Source: Microbacterium esteraromaticum (GTDB lineage Bacteria > Actinomycetota > Actinomycetes > Actinomycetales > Microbacteriaceae). Taken from it: DNA of 64,000 nucleotides. Shown here in pieces: positions 9,186-18,717 of the stretch (positions within the stretch are counted from its first letter, which is position 1; each line of letters begins with the position of its first letter). Below the pieces are notes generated by a model. It worked only from the letters and a program-made list of their open reading frames with translations, was not told where the DNA came from and did no database searches. The translations under genes and the position numbers were made by a program. Where the stretch lies: contig NZ_JAEMWU010000001.1 of the NCBI RefSeq assembly GCF_017303215.1, positions 1,736,001-1,800,000 on the forward strand, given 5' to 3'.

Positions 9186-9664
9186 CGGTCGCCGCCGAGC
9201 TGCTGACTCTCTTGGCGGAGCGCGGATGGCGACTAGGCGTCGCTGAGTCGCTGACCGGCGGCGCCGTCTCGGCGGAGCTCGTGACGGTGCCCGGAGCATC
9301 TGGGGTGCTCAACGGAGCGGTCGTGGCGTACGCCACGCCGGTCAAGCAGACGCTTCTCGGGGTGGATGCGAAACTGCTGGAGCAGCACGGGCCGGTGCAC
9401 CCCGAGGTGGCGGAGCAGATGGCCGACGGGGTGCGTCGCGCCGTCGCCGTCGACGGACGAGCCACTGAGGTGGGGGTAAGCACCACCGGCATCGCGGGCC
9501 CCGACTCGCCCGACGATCAGCCCGTCGGGACCGTGCATGTGGGCGTCGTCACGCCTGTCGTTCGTCTGGTGCGCTCGTTCGTGTTCGCGGGGGATCGGTC
9601 GCAGATCCGTGCTCAGGCTCGGGATGCCGCCCTGGCCGCCGCGCTGGAGGCGGTGCGGGAATAG
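9182..9664 (+). CDS. CinA C-terminal family protein (nicotinamide-nucleotide amidohydrolase type)
   Basis: 160 residues, matching the stand-alone CinA_C/PncC domain. PncC deamidates nicotinamide mononucleotide in pyridine nucleotide salvage. Motifs are VAESLTGGAVSAEL near the N-terminus, GVLNGAVVAYA and the glycine-rich VSTTGIAGPD. The larger N-terminal half of full CinA is absent, as in E. coli PncC. Its ATG overlaps the pgsA stop. In several bacteria cinA lies upstream of recA and is linked to competence or recombination; here the ClgR-like gene and recA follow within 1 kb. Confidence 0.9.
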   Translation: MTVAAELLTLLAERGWRLGVAESLTGGAVSAELVTVPGASGVLNGAVVAYATPVKQTLLGVDAKLLEQHGPVHPEVAEQMADGVRRAVAVDGRATEVGVSTTGIAGPDSPDDQPVGTVHVGVVTPVVRLVRSFVFAGDRSQIRAQARDAALAAALEAVRE

Positions 9665-9838
9665 CACGGCTCGTTGTGGGGTTCCATGTGATGTGCGCAA
9701 CACACGACGCGACTATCCGTTGCACAGCCGAAGGTTCACAACCGAGGCACAGGCAGAAACAGTAGATTCAGCAGTACCCGGTGGCGTTAGACTGGCGATC
9801 CACTCGGATTCAGAGAATGTGTGGGAGGGGAGGTTCCG

Positions 9839-10147
9839 ATGATTCTTGTCAGACAAGAGATCGGCGAAGTGCTGCGGGACTTCCGCCTGCAGAAGGGGCG
9901 CACTCTGCGTCAGGTCGCAGGCAAGGCCTCCGTGGCGCTCGGTTACCTGAGCGAGGTGGAGCGGGGCCAGAAAGAGGCATCCAGCGAGATCCTCGCGTCG
10001 GTGGCAGAAGCACTCGATGTGCCCATCTCGACGATCATGCGCGAAGTCGGCGACCGGATCTCGGTCCTCGAGGGACTCAGCCCCTTCCCCGACGTCGTTC
10101 CCGACGACCTGGTGGCATCGGTCGAGCCCGAGCTGTCGCTGCACTGA
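9839..10147 (+). CDS. clgR: helix-turn-helix regulator, ClgR type
   Basis: 102 residues. The XRE-type helix-turn-helix covers about residues 6-65 (EVLRDFRLQKGRTLRQVA, then ALGYLSEVERGQKEASSEIL). This closely matches the actinobacterial ClgR regulator, which activates clp protease and, in Corynebacterium, DNA repair genes, and lies upstream of recA as here. The start at 9839 has a strong GGAGGGGAGG purine run just upstream; an ATG six codons earlier overlaps that run and is disfavoured. The 174 bases before the gene hold its likely promoter (TAGACT at about 9788-9793). ClgR is often autoregulated and itself degraded by Clp; neither can be judged here. Confidence 0.9.
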   Translation: MILVRQEIGEVLRDFRLQKGRTLRQVAGKASVALGYLSEVERGQKEASSEILASVAEALDVPISTIMREVGDRISVLEGLSPFPDVVPDDLVASVEPELSLH

Positions 10148-10162
10148 GCGACGAGGCGAAGC

Positions 10163-10384
10163 GTGCGACGCAGTGAGTTCCTGCGCGCGGTCGACGAGGA
10201 GTTCGGCGCGCGCGCGAACGCGTTGACCCACGATCTGTTCCTCGGCGATGTCGGAATGACGGCGCATGATGCGTTGGAAGCCGGCATTCCGCCTCGGCAG
10301 ATCTGGCTCGCGCTGTGCGCTGAGGCGGATGTCCCGCCGGAGCGCCGCTACGGCGTGGGCAGGGTCGAACCACGCCGTCACTGA
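10163..10384 (+). CDS. DUF3046 family small protein
   Basis: 73 residues starting with GTG at 10163. The pattern MRRSEFLRAVDEEFG followed by LTHDLFLGDVGMTAHDALEAG and the WLALCAEADVP segment is typical of DUF3046, a small soluble family found almost only in actinobacteria next to recA. Function is unknown. It lies 15 bases after the ClgR-like gene and ends 30 bases before the recA SOS box, so it is probably transcribed with clgR. Confidence 0.88.
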   Translation: MRRSEFLRAVDEEFGARANALTHDLFLGDVGMTAHDALEAGIPPRQIWLALCAEADVPPERRYGVGRVEPRRH

Positions 10385-10414
10385 ACAGATGTCCGCGCCT
10401 TTTCCGGCGTGTCG

Positions 10415-10430
10415 TCGAATCTCTGTTCGA
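10415..10430 (+). promoter_or_regulatory. SOS box (LexA-binding site) of recA
   Basis: TCGAATCTCTGTTCGA is a 16-base near-palindrome with the actinobacterial/Gram-positive SOS-box form (TCGAA...GTTCGA). It lies 198 bases upstream of the recA ATG. A -10-like TATCGT at 10439-10444 follows it, so LexA bound here would cover the -35 region. LexA itself is not encoded in this window. Confidence 0.8.
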
Positions 10431-10438
10431 TGAGGGCG

Positions 10439-10444
10439 TATCGT
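10439..10444 (+). promoter_or_regulatory. -10 element of recA
   Basis: TATCGT, 18 bases downstream of TCGAAT, which could serve as a -35-like element and is itself the left half of the SOS box. LexA binding would therefore block the polymerase directly. The remaining 184 bases to the ATG form an untranslated leader with the Shine-Dalgarno AAGGAG near its end. Confidence 0.4.
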
Positions 10445-10628
10445 TCTGCACAAGTGGTTCCGATGCGCTTTCTTTTCACAGTGCGCGGGATAGCCGACGC
10501 GATGTCGGTGGCCCCGCCTACGGTGTGAGAGGTGGTTACGAACTACTCGCCTTGTCGGAGAGCCGCCCCAGAGGGGGAGGCCGCGACAGCCTACAGGCGG
10601 CAGCAATCGAGATTCTAAGGAGCACGTC

Positions 10629-11672
10629 ATGCCATCCACCGACGACCGCGAGAAGGCCCTGGATTCCGCTCTCGCGCACATCGAGCGCCAGTTCGGCAAG
10701 GGATCGATCATGCGACTGGGCAGCGAAGAGCGCGCACCCGTCGAGATCATCCCGACCGGATCCATCGCGCTGGACAGCGCCCTCGGAATCGGAGGACTGC
10801 CCCGCGGGCGCATCATCGAGATCTACGGTCCGGAATCGTCCGGTAAGACCACGTTGACCCTGCACGCGATCGCCAACGCGCAGCGCGCCGGTGGTATCGC
10901 CGCCTTCATCGACGCTGAGCACGCGCTCGACCCCGAGTACGCACGCAAGCTCGGCGTCGACATCGATCAGCTGCTGGTCTCGCAGCCCGACACGGGTGAG
11001 CAAGCGCTCGAGATCGCCGACATGCTGATCCGTTCCGGAGCCATCGACCTGGTCGTGATCGACTCCGTCGCCGCGCTGGTGCCCGAGGCTGAGATCAAGG
11101 GCGACATGGGTGATTCGCACGTCGGTCTGCAGGCTCGACTGATGTCGCAGGCGCTGCGAAAGCTCACTGGTGGGCTGAACCAGACGAAGACCACCGCGAT
11201 CTTCATCAACCAGCTGCGCGAGAAGATCGGTGTGTTCTTCGGCTCTCCCGAGACCACCGCGGGTGGAAAGGCGCTGAAATTCTACGCGTCGGTACGCCTC
11301 GACATCCGCCGCATCGAGACACTGAAGGATGGCACCGAGGCGGTCGGAAACCGCACCAGGGTGAAGGTCGTCAAGAACAAGATGGCGCCGCCGTTCAAGC
11401 AGGCCGAGTTCGACATCCTCTACGGCGTCGGCATCTCGCGCGAAGGCAGCCTGATCGATTTCGGCGTTGAGCACGGCATCGTGAAGAAGTCCGGATCGTG
11501 GTACACCTACGACGGGGATCAGCTCGGACAGGGCAAGGAGAACGCCCGGAACTTCTTGCGCAACAACGACGACATCGCCCTGGCGATCGAAGAGCAGATC
11601 AAGCAGAAGCTCGGTATCGGAGTCAAGGCTGAAGCGCCCGCCGATGAGCTCGCCGAGCGTCGCCCGGCCTGA
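10629..11672 (+). CDS. recA: recombinase RecA
   Basis: 347 residues. ATP-dependent strand exchange and co-protease for LexA cleavage. Walker A GPESSGKT is at residues 67-74, followed by the [12 protein letters not shown] and [19 protein letters not shown] blocks, DNA-binding loop L1/L2 regions ([37 protein letters not shown]) and the C-terminal domain. No intein or insertion is present. A Shine-Dalgarno AAGGAG precedes the ATG. Expression is expected to be DNA-damage inducible through the SOS box at 10415. recX follows after 5 bases. Confidence 0.99.
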   Translation: MPSTDDREKALDSALAHIERQFGKGSIMRLGSEERAPVEIIPTGSIALDSALGIGGLPRGRIIEIYGPESSGKTTLTLHAIANAQRAGGIAAFIDAEHALDPEYARKLGVDIDQLLVSQPDTGEQALEIADMLIRSGAIDLVVIDSVAALVPEAEIKGDMGDSHVGLQARLMSQALRKLTGGLNQTKTTAIFINQLREKIGVFFGSPETTAGGKALKFYASVRLDIRRIETLKDGTEAVGNRTRVKVVKNKMAPPFKQAEFDILYGVGISREGSLIDFGVEHGIVKKSGSWYTYDGDQLGQGKENARNFLRNNDDIALAIEEQIKQKLGIGVKAEAPADELAERRPA

Positions 11673-11677
11673 TCATC

Positions 11678-12466
11678 ATGAACGGCACTGGTCAGGACGA
11701 CGGCCGCGAACACCTCGCCCCGGTCATCCCGATCTTCGGTGGGTCTGTCGATGTCGGCAGGCCCACCGCCGGGGCCGAGCGTGGCCGCCCCGCGCGAGAG
11801 CCTGCAGCCCCTCAGCTGGACGAGACGTCTCCGGCGGCGCGCGCCGCCGCTGCACTCGACCACGCGGAACGCACCGTCGCGCTGCGTGCTCTGAACGCGG
11901 CGCACGCGCGGGACGCGCGGGACGACGCTCGGGAAAGCATGGACGAGGAGTCCGTGAAGCTGCGCGAGAGAGCCGAAGAGGCGCTTGTACGCAAGCTGCG
12001 CTCCAAGGCGCTCTCGGTCGCCGAGTCCCGGGCGGTTCTGCGCGAGCACGATCTCGAGCGGGAGACCATCGACGAGATCATCGACGAGTTCAGCGATCGC
12101 GGATACATCGACGATCGAACACTCGCCGAGCTACTGGTCACCTCGGGTGCAGAGCGTAAAGGGCAGGGACGGGTCGCGCTCGCGCGGGTGCTGTCGCAGC
12201 GGGGGATTCCCCGCGACATCGCCGAGGAGGCTCTGTCGGAGTTGCCGGATGACGATGCCGAACGGGCTCTGGAGTTCGCACGCAGCAAGGCACCGGGCAT
12301 GACGCGGCTCGAGCCCGACACCGCCCTGCGCCGACTGCTGGGCCAACTCGCGCGTCGTGGGTACGGGGGATCGGTGGCGATGAACGCTGCTCGTGCTGCG
12401 CTCCGTGAAGCGGGCAGGGGTGCGAGCGGTGCCCGCTCGGGTGTGCGCTTCGTGGACTCGGAGTGA
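11678..12466 (+). CDS. recX: regulatory protein RecX
   Basis: 262 residues. RecX binds RecA filaments and limits recombinase activity. The helical RecX repeats start near residue 95 (EEALVRKLRSKALSVAE, then DDRTLAELLVTSG and RKGQGRVALARVLSQRGI). The first 90 or so residues are a low-complexity Ala/Arg/Asp-rich extension not seen in the roughly 166-residue E. coli protein; long N-termini are common in actinobacterial RecX. The ATG is 5 bases after the recA stop and has no ribosome site of its own, which suggests translational coupling to recA. The true start could be further in. Confidence 0.9.
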   Translation: MNGTGQDDGREHLAPVIPIFGGSVDVGRPTAGAERGRPAREPAAPQLDETSPAARAAAALDHAERTVALRALNAAHARDARDDARESMDEESVKLRERAEEALVRKLRSKALSVAESRAVLREHDLERETIDEIIDEFSDRGYIDDRTLAELLVTSGAERKGQGRVALARVLSQRGIPRDIAEEALSELPDDDAERALEFARSKAPGMTRLEPDTALRRLLGQLARRGYGGSVAMNAARAALREAGRGASGARSGVRFVDSE

Positions 12467-12516
12467 GCGCGCGCCGGCAGACGGCGGGCCCCGATCCCAA
12501 TAGGCGCGAGGCCTCG

Positions 12517-12522
12517 TAGAAT
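12517..12522 (+). promoter_or_regulatory. -10 element upstream of miaB
   Basis: TAGAAT, a good match to the -10 consensus, ends 10 bases before the miaB ATG. Transcription would start only a few bases upstream of the codon, leaving no room for a Shine-Dalgarno. Confidence 0.4.
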
Positions 12523-12532
12523 AGCTGTCACC

Positions 12533-14083
12533 ATGACTACTCCGCGCAGTGAACCGACCATCATCGCGCCCTCGGCGGCGGCGGTCGGCGCCGACGGCCG
12601 CCGGCGCTCGTACGAGGTGCGTACTTTCGGTTGCCAGATGAACGTGCACGACTCCGAACGACTCTCGGGTTCCCTGGAGAGTGCGGGGTATGTTCGCTCG
12701 GATGCCGGTGAGGACGCCGACGTCGTCATCATCAACACCTGCGCGGTGCGCGACAACGCAGCGGGCAAGCTCTACGGCACGCTTGGTCACTTGAAGTCCC
12801 GCAAGGACAAGCATGAGGGCATGCAGATCGCCGTCGGCGGCTGCCTCGCTCAGATGGACCAGCAGGCCGTCCTCGACAAGGCGCCGTGGGTCGACGTGGT
12901 CTTCGGCACGCACAACATGGGATCGCTACCCGGTCTGCTCGAGCGCGCGCGTCACAACGGCGAGGCCGAACTCGAGATCCTCGAGTCGCTCGAGATCTTC
13001 CCCTCGACGCTGCCTACCAAGCGCGACTCGGCGCACAGCGGCTGGGTGTCGATCTCGGTCGGCTGCAACAACACCTGCACGTTCTGCATCGTCCCGAGCC
13101 TCCGTGGCAAGGAGAAGGACCGCCGACCGGGTGACATCCTGAACGAGATCCGTCTGCTCGTCGAGGACGGCGCGATCGAGGTCACGCTGCTGGGGCAGAA
13201 CGTGAACTCGTACGGTGTGGAGTTCGGCGACCGACAGGCGTTCAGCAAGCTGCTGCGCGCCGCGGGCGAGATCGAAGGACTGGAGCGCATCCGCTTCACC
13301 AGCCCGCACCCGGCCGCATTCACCGACGATGTGATCGACGCAATGGCCGAGACGCCCAACGTGATGCCGCAATTGCACATGCCGTTGCAGTCGGGAAGTG
13401 ACAGCATCCTGCGGTCCATGCGACGCTCGTACCGTAGCTCGAAGTACCTCGGCATTCTCGATCGGGTGCGCGAGCGGATTCCGCATGCAGCCATCACGAC
13501 CGACATCATCGTGGGCTTCCCGGGTGAGACCGACGAGGACTTCGAAGACACCATGCGCGTCGTCGAGCAGTCCCGCTTCTCGAGCGCGTTCACGTTCCAG
13601 TACTCCATCCGTGAGGGCACGCCGGCCGCGACGATGGAGAACCAGGTTCCCAAGGCCGTCGTGCAGGAGCGCTACGAGCGGCTGATCGCGCTGCAGGAGC
13701 GCATCTCGCTCGAAGAGAACGAGAAGCAGGTCGGTCGCGAGATCGAGGTACTGGTCTCGGTGGGCGAGGGCAAGAAGGACGCCGAGACCCACCGCCTCAC
13801 CGGACGTGCGGAAGACAACCGCCTGGTGCACTTCGAGGTGACACCCGGTTCGGAGTTGCCACGCCCCGGAGACATGGTGACCGTGACGATCACCCACGGT
13901 GCTCCCTTCCATCTGCTCGCGGACGATCCGACCGGTGCGCCGTTGCGCATCCGTCGCACGCGCGGCGGCGACGCATGGGACCGCGCCCAGGCCGAGACCT
14001 GCGGTGTGCCGGCACCGGCCGGACAATCAGGCGCGCCCCGCGCCGTCTCGCTGGGGCTGCCGACGCTCCGCGTCGACGGGTGA
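12533..14083 (+). CDS. miaB: tRNA-2-methylthio-N6-dimethylallyladenosine synthase
   Basis: 516 residues. A radical-SAM methylthiotransferase that adds the ms2 group to i6A37 of tRNAs reading U-initial codons. The N-terminal MTTase domain has the three cluster cysteines (FGCQM, INTCAV, GGCLA). The radical-SAM CxxxCxxC is C178, C182 and C185 in [20 protein letters not shown] domain follows near residues 390-460. The C-terminus has an extra tail of about 40 residues rich in Arg, Ala and Pro. Its stop overlaps the GTG of miaA (GTGA), which makes the i6A substrate, so both steps of the same modification are coupled. Confidence 0.97.
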   Translation: MTTPRSEPTIIAPSAAAVGADGRRRSYEVRTFGCQMNVHDSERLSGSLESAGYVRSDAGEDADVVIINTCAVRDNAAGKLYGTLGHLKSRKDKHEGMQIAVGGCLAQMDQQAVLDKAPWVDVVFGTHNMGSLPGLLERARHNGEAELEILESLEIFPSTLPTKRDSAHSGWVSISVGCNNTCTFCIVPSLRGKEKDRRPGDILNEIRLLVEDGAIEVTLLGQNVNSYGVEFGDRQAFSKLLRAAGEIEGLERIRFTSPHPAAFTDDVIDAMAETPNVMPQLHMPLQSGSDSILRSMRRSYRSSKYLGILDRVRERIPHAAITTDIIVGFPGETDEDFEDTMRVVEQSRFSSAFTFQYSIREGTPAATMENQVPKAVVQERYERLIALQERISLEENEKQVGREIEVLVSVGEGKKDAETHRLTGRAEDNRLVHFEVTPGSELPRPGDMVTVTITHGAPFHLLADDPTGAPLRIRRTRGGDAWDRAQAETCGVPAPAGQSGAPRAVSLGLPTLRVDG

Positions 14084-14997
14084 CGGGCATCCGATCCCCG
14101 CGGGTGTGGGCCGTTGTCGGCGCGACCGGGACCGGCAAGAGCGAGTTCGCGCTTGAGCTCGCCGAGGCCCTGCGGCAGCAGGGCAACCCTGCCGAGATCG
14201 TGAACGTCGACGCGATGCAGCTGTATCGCGGCATGGACATCGGCACGGCGAAGCTGTCGCCGGCCGAGCGGCGGGGGATCCCGCATCACCTGTTCGACGT
14301 CCGCGACGTCACCGAGGAGGCGGCCGTCGCCTGGTATCAGCCGTTGGCGCGCGCGGCGGTCGCTGATATCCACTCCCGCTGTGGCGACGCGATTCTCGTC
14401 GGCGGGTCTGGACTGTACGTCTCCAGCGTGATCTTCGACTTCCGGTTCCCGCCCCGCGACCCCGCCGTGCGCGCGCGCCTGGAGTCCGAACTCGCCGAAC
14501 GCGGGCCCGGCGTGCTCCTGGAGCGTCTGACTCAGCGGGATCCGGCCGCCGCCGCGCGGATCGATCCGAAGAATCCGAGGCGCATCGTGCGCGCCCTGGA
14601 AGTGCTTGAACAGGGCGGGCAGACTCACGGTGCGGCGCTTCCCGAACGCCCCGAGCTGTGGCATCCGCACACCCGCATCATCGGATTGCATGCGCCGCGC
14701 GAGGTGCTCGTGGAGCGCCTTGACCGTCGCGTGGAGCGGATGTGGCGGGACGGCATGCTGCAGGAGGTCGAAGCGCTGCGTGAGAGAGGCCTCGAGCGCG
14801 GCGCCACGGCTGCACGGGCCATCGGGTACGCCCAGGCGCTCGCGCAGGTGCGCGGAGATAAGAGCGAGGCGGATGCCATCGCCGAGACTCAGGCGCTCAC
14901 GCGACGTTACGCGCGGCGCCAGGTGTCATGGTTCAAGCGCTATCCGGACATCGAGTGGCTCGAATCGGGCACCTCCGGCGGGGCTGTTCTGCGCTGA
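14080..14997 (+). CDS. miaA: tRNA dimethylallyltransferase
   Basis: 305 residues from a GTG at 14080 that overlaps the miaB stop. Transfers dimethylallyl from DMAPP to A37 of tRNA. The P-loop [15 protein letters not shown] is at the N-terminus, followed by [18 protein letters not shown] (tRNA/substrate binding), HHLFDV and the C-terminal [11 protein letters not shown] and [11 protein letters not shown] motifs. The start was chosen because it restores the family length; an in-frame ATG 105 bases upstream would add an arginine-rich segment encoded inside miaB. Confidence 0.97.
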   Translation: MTGIRSPRVWAVVGATGTGKSEFALELAEALRQQGNPAEIVNVDAMQLYRGMDIGTAKLSPAERRGIPHHLFDVRDVTEEAAVAWYQPLARAAVADIHSRCGDAILVGGSGLYVSSVIFDFRFPPRDPAVRARLESELAERGPGVLLERLTQRDPAAAARIDPKNPRRIVRALEVLEQGGQTHGAALPERPELWHPHTRIIGLHAPREVLVERLDRRVERMWRDGMLQEVEALRERGLERGATAARAIGYAQALAQVRGDKSEADAIAETQALTRRYARRQVSWFKRYPDIEWLESGTSGGAVLR

Positions 14998-15034
14998 GCG
15001 CCGCCATGTCGGCGGTCGGCGTGATGATGGCTAC

Positions 15035-15565
15035 ATGACCACGCACTTCTACACCGCCTCCAGCCTCGACGGTTTCATCGCCACCGAAGACCACTCGCTC
15101 GACTGGCTCTTCGCGCAGGAGATCGACGAGGACGGGCCGATGGCGTACGGAGAGTTCATCGCCTCGATCGGTGCGTTGGCGATGGGCGCGCACACGTTCG
15201 AGTGGGTGATGGATAACGATGAGGGACGGTGGGGGTATGAGCAGCCGGCCTGGGTGTTCACCACGCGTGAGCTTGATGTGCCGGAGGGTGCCGACGTGCG
15301 TCTCACCCGAGCGGACGTCCGCGACGTGCATGCACAGATGGTCGAGGCGGCAGGTGGCCGGGACGTGTGGATCGTCGGTGGGGGAGATCTGGCGGGTCAG
15401 TTCGCCGACGCGGGCCTGCTCGACGAAGTATGGATTCAGTACGCGCCGGTGACGCTCGGCGCCGGAGCACCCGTGCTGCCGCGGGCGCTCGACCTCGAAC
15501 TGATCGACGTCGCCCGTAACCGTTCGTTCGTGTGCGCGCGTCATCGTGTGCGGCGCGCTGAATAG
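15035..15565 (+). CDS. dihydrofolate reductase family protein (RibD C-terminal type)
   Basis: 176 residues. The N-terminal TASSLDGFIATEDHSLDWL and the WIVGGGDLAGQFADAGLLDEVWI segment are typical of the RibD_C/YyaP group of DHFR-fold reductases. These proteins bind NADPH, but most have no assigned substrate. It lies between miaA and dapF with the -10 element of dapF overlapping its stop codon, so it is the last gene of its unit or a stand-alone gene. It does not replace folA, which is present at 1793. Confidence 0.85.
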   Translation: MTTHFYTASSLDGFIATEDHSLDWLFAQEIDEDGPMAYGEFIASIGALAMGAHTFEWVMDNDEGRWGYEQPAWVFTTRELDVPEGADVRLTRADVRDVHAQMVEAAGGRDVWIVGGGDLAGQFADAGLLDEVWIQYAPVTLGAGAPVLPRALDLELIDVARNRSFVCARHRVRRAE

Positions 15566-15568
15566 ACT
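15563..15568 (+). promoter_or_regulatory. -10 element of a probable leaderless dapF message
   Basis: TAGACT, containing the TAG stop of the preceding reductase gene, is followed by 6 bases and then the dapF ATG at 15575. The same hexamer and spacing occur upstream of ilvD. Confidence 0.5.
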
Positions 15569-15574
15569 GGGGCC

Positions 15575-16447
15575 ATGGTCGCATTCACCAAGGGACACGG
15601 CACCGGCAACGACTTCGTGATCATCGAGGACGTCAACGGCGAGAACGACCTCACGGCGACCCAGGTGCAGGCGCTGTGCGACCGCAATTTCGGGATTGGC
15701 GCAGATGGTGTGCTCCGAGTGGTGCGTTCCGCCGCGATCGATGAGGGCGCTGCTTCGCTGGCTGAGGAGCCCGACGCCGAGTGGTTCATGGACTACCGCA
15801 ACGCCGATGGTTCCCCGGCGCAGATGTGCGGCAACGGCATCCGCGTCTTCGTGCACTACCTCTTGCGGGCCGGCCTTGCGACTCTCGAACCGGGGTCGAC
15901 GGTGCCCATCGGCACTCGCGCCGGTGTCCGCGATGTGATGCGTAGCGAGACCGGCTACCAGGTCGACTTGGGGCGCTGGCATCTCGCCGGCGGTGAACCG
16001 CTCGCACGCGCGGCCGGTCTGTCGATCGCGCGTCCGGGGCTCGGCCTCGACCTGGGTAACCCCCACGTGGTCGTGGCGTTGGCATCCGACGAGGAACTGG
16101 ATAGCCTCGACCTGAACCCGTCGCCGCTGCTGGAGCCGGCTCCGGTCGGCGGGGCGAACGTCGAGTTCGTCGTGCCCGGAGAACCGCTCGTGCGCGACGG
16201 CATCGGACATGTGCGGATGCGCGTGCACGAACGGGGCGTGGGCGAGACGCTCAGCTGCGGCACGGGCGCTGCAGCCACGGCTCTGGCGGTGCGGCACTGG
16301 GCAGGCACGCGTGCGCCCGACCAGTGGCGGGTCGAAGTGCCCGGTGGTGTGCTCGGCGTTCGCATGTTCGCCGCCGAGGAAGGCGAGCACGTGGGGCTGT
16401 CCGGTCCGGCACAGCTGGTCTACCGAGGTGAGATCGACCTGGCCTGA
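15575..16447 (+). CDS. dapF: diaminopimelate epimerase
   Basis: 290 residues. Converts LL- to meso-diaminopimelate in lysine and cell-wall biosynthesis. The PLP-independent active-site cysteine pair is visible: Cys in [11 protein letters not shown] (about residue 88) and Cys in [13 protein letters not shown] (about residue 228). N-terminal [12 protein letters not shown] is diagnostic. The gene ends 29 bases before the convergent methyltransferase gene. Confidence 0.96.
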   Translation: MVAFTKGHGTGNDFVIIEDVNGENDLTATQVQALCDRNFGIGADGVLRVVRSAAIDEGAASLAEEPDAEWFMDYRNADGSPAQMCGNGIRVFVHYLLRAGLATLEPGSTVPIGTRAGVRDVMRSETGYQVDLGRWHLAGGEPLARAAGLSIARPGLGLDLGNPHVVVALASDEELDSLDLNPSPLLEPAPVGGANVEFVVPGEPLVRDGIGHVRMRVHERGVGETLSCGTGAAATALAVRHWAGTRAPDQWRVEVPGGVLGVRMFAAEEGEHVGLSGPAQLVYRGEIDLA

Positions 16448-16476
16448 GTGCCCAGGATGTGCGCGGCGCGGTTGCG

Positions 16477-17121
16477 CTACGCGGGCACGTCGATCGGCTC
16501 GGTGGGCGGGGTGCCGTGTCGGCGCACCTTCAACACACGGAAGCCCTTGCCCGTCGCGGCCCGCTGCACGCTGTAGCCCGCACCGAACGTGGTTGCCATC
16601 CAACGCTGCAGAGAGTCCGACCCCAGGTTGCGCTGCACGACCATCCAGGCGTCGCTGCGCTCGTCGAGGCGGGGGATCCACCGTTCGAGCATGCCGTGCA
16701 GCGCCTCTTTGCCGATGCGGATCGGTGGGTTCGACCGGATCGTACGGAAACGCACGTCGTCGGGAACATCTTCGGGCAGCACCGCGTTGACATTTGTGAG
16801 CCCGAGCTTGGCCGCATTGCGGCGGGTGAGGTCAAGAGCGCGCTCGTTGACGTCGACTGCCCAGATCGTGGCATGCGGCGCGGAGAGCGCCATGGTGAGG
16901 CTGATCGGCCCCCATCCGCAGCCGAGGTCCAGGAAGTCGCCGCCGGGCGGAAGGGGCGGCATGTTGGCGAAAAGCACCGAGGTGCCGACGTCCAAACGGT
17001 CGGGGCTGAACACACCGCCGGCAGTGGTGAGTTCGAGATCGCGACCGGCGAGGTTCACCCGGATCGTCCGCAGGTTCTCGGGGCTCGCCGGGGCCGCAGT
17101 GAAGTAGTGGTCGGACGCCAT
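16477..17121 (-). CDS. class I SAM-dependent methyltransferase (RsmC-like)
   Basis: 214 residues. The SAM-binding motif is FLDLGCGWGPISL (about residues 63-75), with AVDVNERAL as motif II and NPPIRIGKEAL as the NPPY-type motif IV seen in enzymes that methylate exocyclic amino groups. The HYFTAAPASPEN N-terminus and GGVFSPDRLDVGT segment fit the RsmC/MTS family, which methylates G1207 of 16S rRNA. It is shorter than E. coli RsmC (343), lacking the N-terminal pseudo-domain, as is usual in Gram-positive homologues. A -10-like TACGCT lies 6 bases upstream of the ATG (17133 to 17128), again suggesting a leaderless message. Confidence 0.88.
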   Translation of the reverse strand: MASDHYFTAAPASPENLRTIRVNLAGRDLELTTAGGVFSPDRLDVGTSVLFANMPPLPPGGDFLDLGCGWGPISLTMALSAPHATIWAVDVNERALDLTRRNAAKLGLTNVNAVLPEDVPDDVRFRTIRSNPPIRIGKEALHGMLERWIPRLDERSDAWMVVQRNLGSDSLQRWMATTFGAGYSVQRAATGKGFRVLKVRRHGTPPTEPIDVPA

Positions 17122-17127
17122 TCAGTG

Positions 17128-17133
17128 AGCGTA
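17128..17133 (-). promoter_or_regulatory. -10 element of the methyltransferase gene
   Basis: TACGCT on the minus strand ends 6 bases before the ATG at 17121; no ribosome binding site is visible. Confidence 0.4.
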
Positions 17134-17192
17134 CCGGATAGGGCGGGCTAAGGTTAAGGCGCCGTTTCAGAGAGGGCAGAGTTCAGTACCGA

Positions 17193-18701
17193 ATGACGAA
17201 TACCAACGACGAGAACACCGCACACGACGCACTGGATCGCGTGCTGTCGCACGCAGAGCCGCGTGTGCAGCCGAGAGTGTTCGGCTCCGCGCAGGCGCTG
17301 CAGGACACCGCGACCGCCTCGCACACCGACGCGGACGGTGCGCAGTGGGATCTGGATGACCGGCACGCACTACGGCGCGTCGCGGGGCTGTCCACCGAGC
17401 TCGAGGATGTCACCGAGGTCGAGTACCGCGCGCTGCGGCTGGAGAACGTCGTGCTGATCGGCGTGTATCCGCAGGGTGCGCAAGATGACGCCGAGAACTC
17501 GCTGCGCGAGCTGGCCGCTCTGGCCGAGACCGCCGGTGCGGTGGTGCTCGACGGGCTTCTGCAACGACGGCCGCACCCCGATCCGGCCACCTACCTCGGC
17601 CGCGGCAAGGCGCAGGAACTCAAAGACATCGTCGCTGCTGTCGGTGCCGACACCGTGATCGCCGACACCGAGTTGGCCTCCAGCCAGAGGCGTGCTCTGG
17701 AAGACGTGGTGAAGGTCAAGGTGATCGACCGCACGACGGTGATCCTCGACATCTTCAGCCAGCATGCGAAGAGCCGCGAGGGCAAGGCCCAGGTCGAACT
17801 CGCCCAGCTTGAGTACCTGCTTCCGCGCCTGCGCGGTTGGGGTGAGTCCATGAGCCGCCAGGCTGGTGGCCAGGTCGGTGCCGGCGGTGCGGGTATGGGC
17901 TCGCGCGGTCCCGGTGAGACCAAGATCGAGCTGGACCGCCGCCGCATCCGCACCCGCATGGCGCAGTTGCGCAAGCAGATCCGCGATTTCGCCCCGGCGC
18001 GTGATGCGAAGCGGGCAGAGCGCAAGCGCAACACCATTCCGTCTGTGGCGATCGCCGGCTACACCAACGCCGGCAAATCGAGCCTGCTCAACGCTCTCAC
18101 CAGCGCCGGCGTGCTCGTCGAGAACGCGTTGTTCGCGACGTTGGATGCCACAGTGCGCCGTTCCGAGACCGCCGACGGGCGTGTCTATACGCTCACCGAC
18201 ACGGTCGGGTTCGTGCGCAACCTGCCGCATCAGCTGGTCGAGGCGTTCCGTTCCACACTGGAGGAGGTCGGGCAGGCCGACCTGTTGGTGCACGTCGTCG
18301 ATGGCTCGCACCCCGACCCGTCCGCGCAGTTGCAGACGGTGCGGGATGTGATCGGCGACGTCGGTGGTCGTGAGATCCCCGAGATCGTGGTCTTCAACAA
18401 GGCCGATCTGATCGGTGAGGACGAGCGGCTCGTGCTGCGCGGGCTGGCGCCCGACGCGCACTTCGTCTCCTCCCGCTCCGGTGAGGGCATCGATGAGCTG
18501 CGCGCGACGATCGAGCGGATGCTGCCGATGCCGGCCGTCGAGGTTCAGGCCCTCGTGCCGTACGACCGCGGCGACCTGGTCGCAGCCGTGCACGAGACCG
18601 GTGTCTTGATCTCGGCCGAGCACCGCGAGACGGGTACCGAGGTGCATGCGCACGTATCCGAGCGGCTGGCTGCGGAACTGGCTCCGTTCGCGATGTCCTG
18701 A
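17193..18701 (+). CDS. hflX: ribosome-associated GTPase HflX
   Basis: 502 residues. HflX splits stalled or hibernating 70S ribosomes and binds the 50S subunit. The N-terminal HflX domain includes DGLLQRRPHPDPATYLGRGK and QVELAQLEYLLPRLRGWG with GPGETKIELDRRRI. The G domain follows with G1 GYTNAGKSSLLN (about residue 288), G3 DTVGFVRNLPH, and G4 NKAD. Length is in the upper range for actinobacteria because of a variable N-terminal extension of about 70 residues. It is divergent from the methyltransferase gene and convergent with the SIMPL gene. Confidence 0.95.
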   Translation: MTNTNDENTAHDALDRVLSHAEPRVQPRVFGSAQALQDTATASHTDADGAQWDLDDRHALRRVAGLSTELEDVTEVEYRALRLENVVLIGVYPQGAQDDAENSLRELAALAETAGAVVLDGLLQRRPHPDPATYLGRGKAQELKDIVAAVGADTVIADTELASSQRRALEDVVKVKVIDRTTVILDIFSQHAKSREGKAQVELAQLEYLLPRLRGWGESMSRQAGGQVGAGGAGMGSRGPGETKIELDRRRIRTRMAQLRKQIRDFAPARDAKRAERKRNTIPSVAIAGYTNAGKSSLLNALTSAGVLVENALFATLDATVRRSETADGRVYTLTDTVGFVRNLPHQLVEAFRSTLEEVGQADLLVHVVDGSHPDPSAQLQTVRDVIGDVGGREIPEIVVFNKADLIGEDERLVLRGLAPDAHFVSSRSGEGIDELRATIERMLPMPAVEVQALVPYDRGDLVAAVHETGVLISAEHRETGTEVHAHVSERLAAELAPFAMS

Positions 18702-18717
18702 GCAGCTCCGGTGCGGC

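Noticed and set aside
9665..9838. ClgR operator upstream of clgR
   Set aside because: Autoregulation is plausible, but no convincing palindrome of the known type could be picked out by eye.
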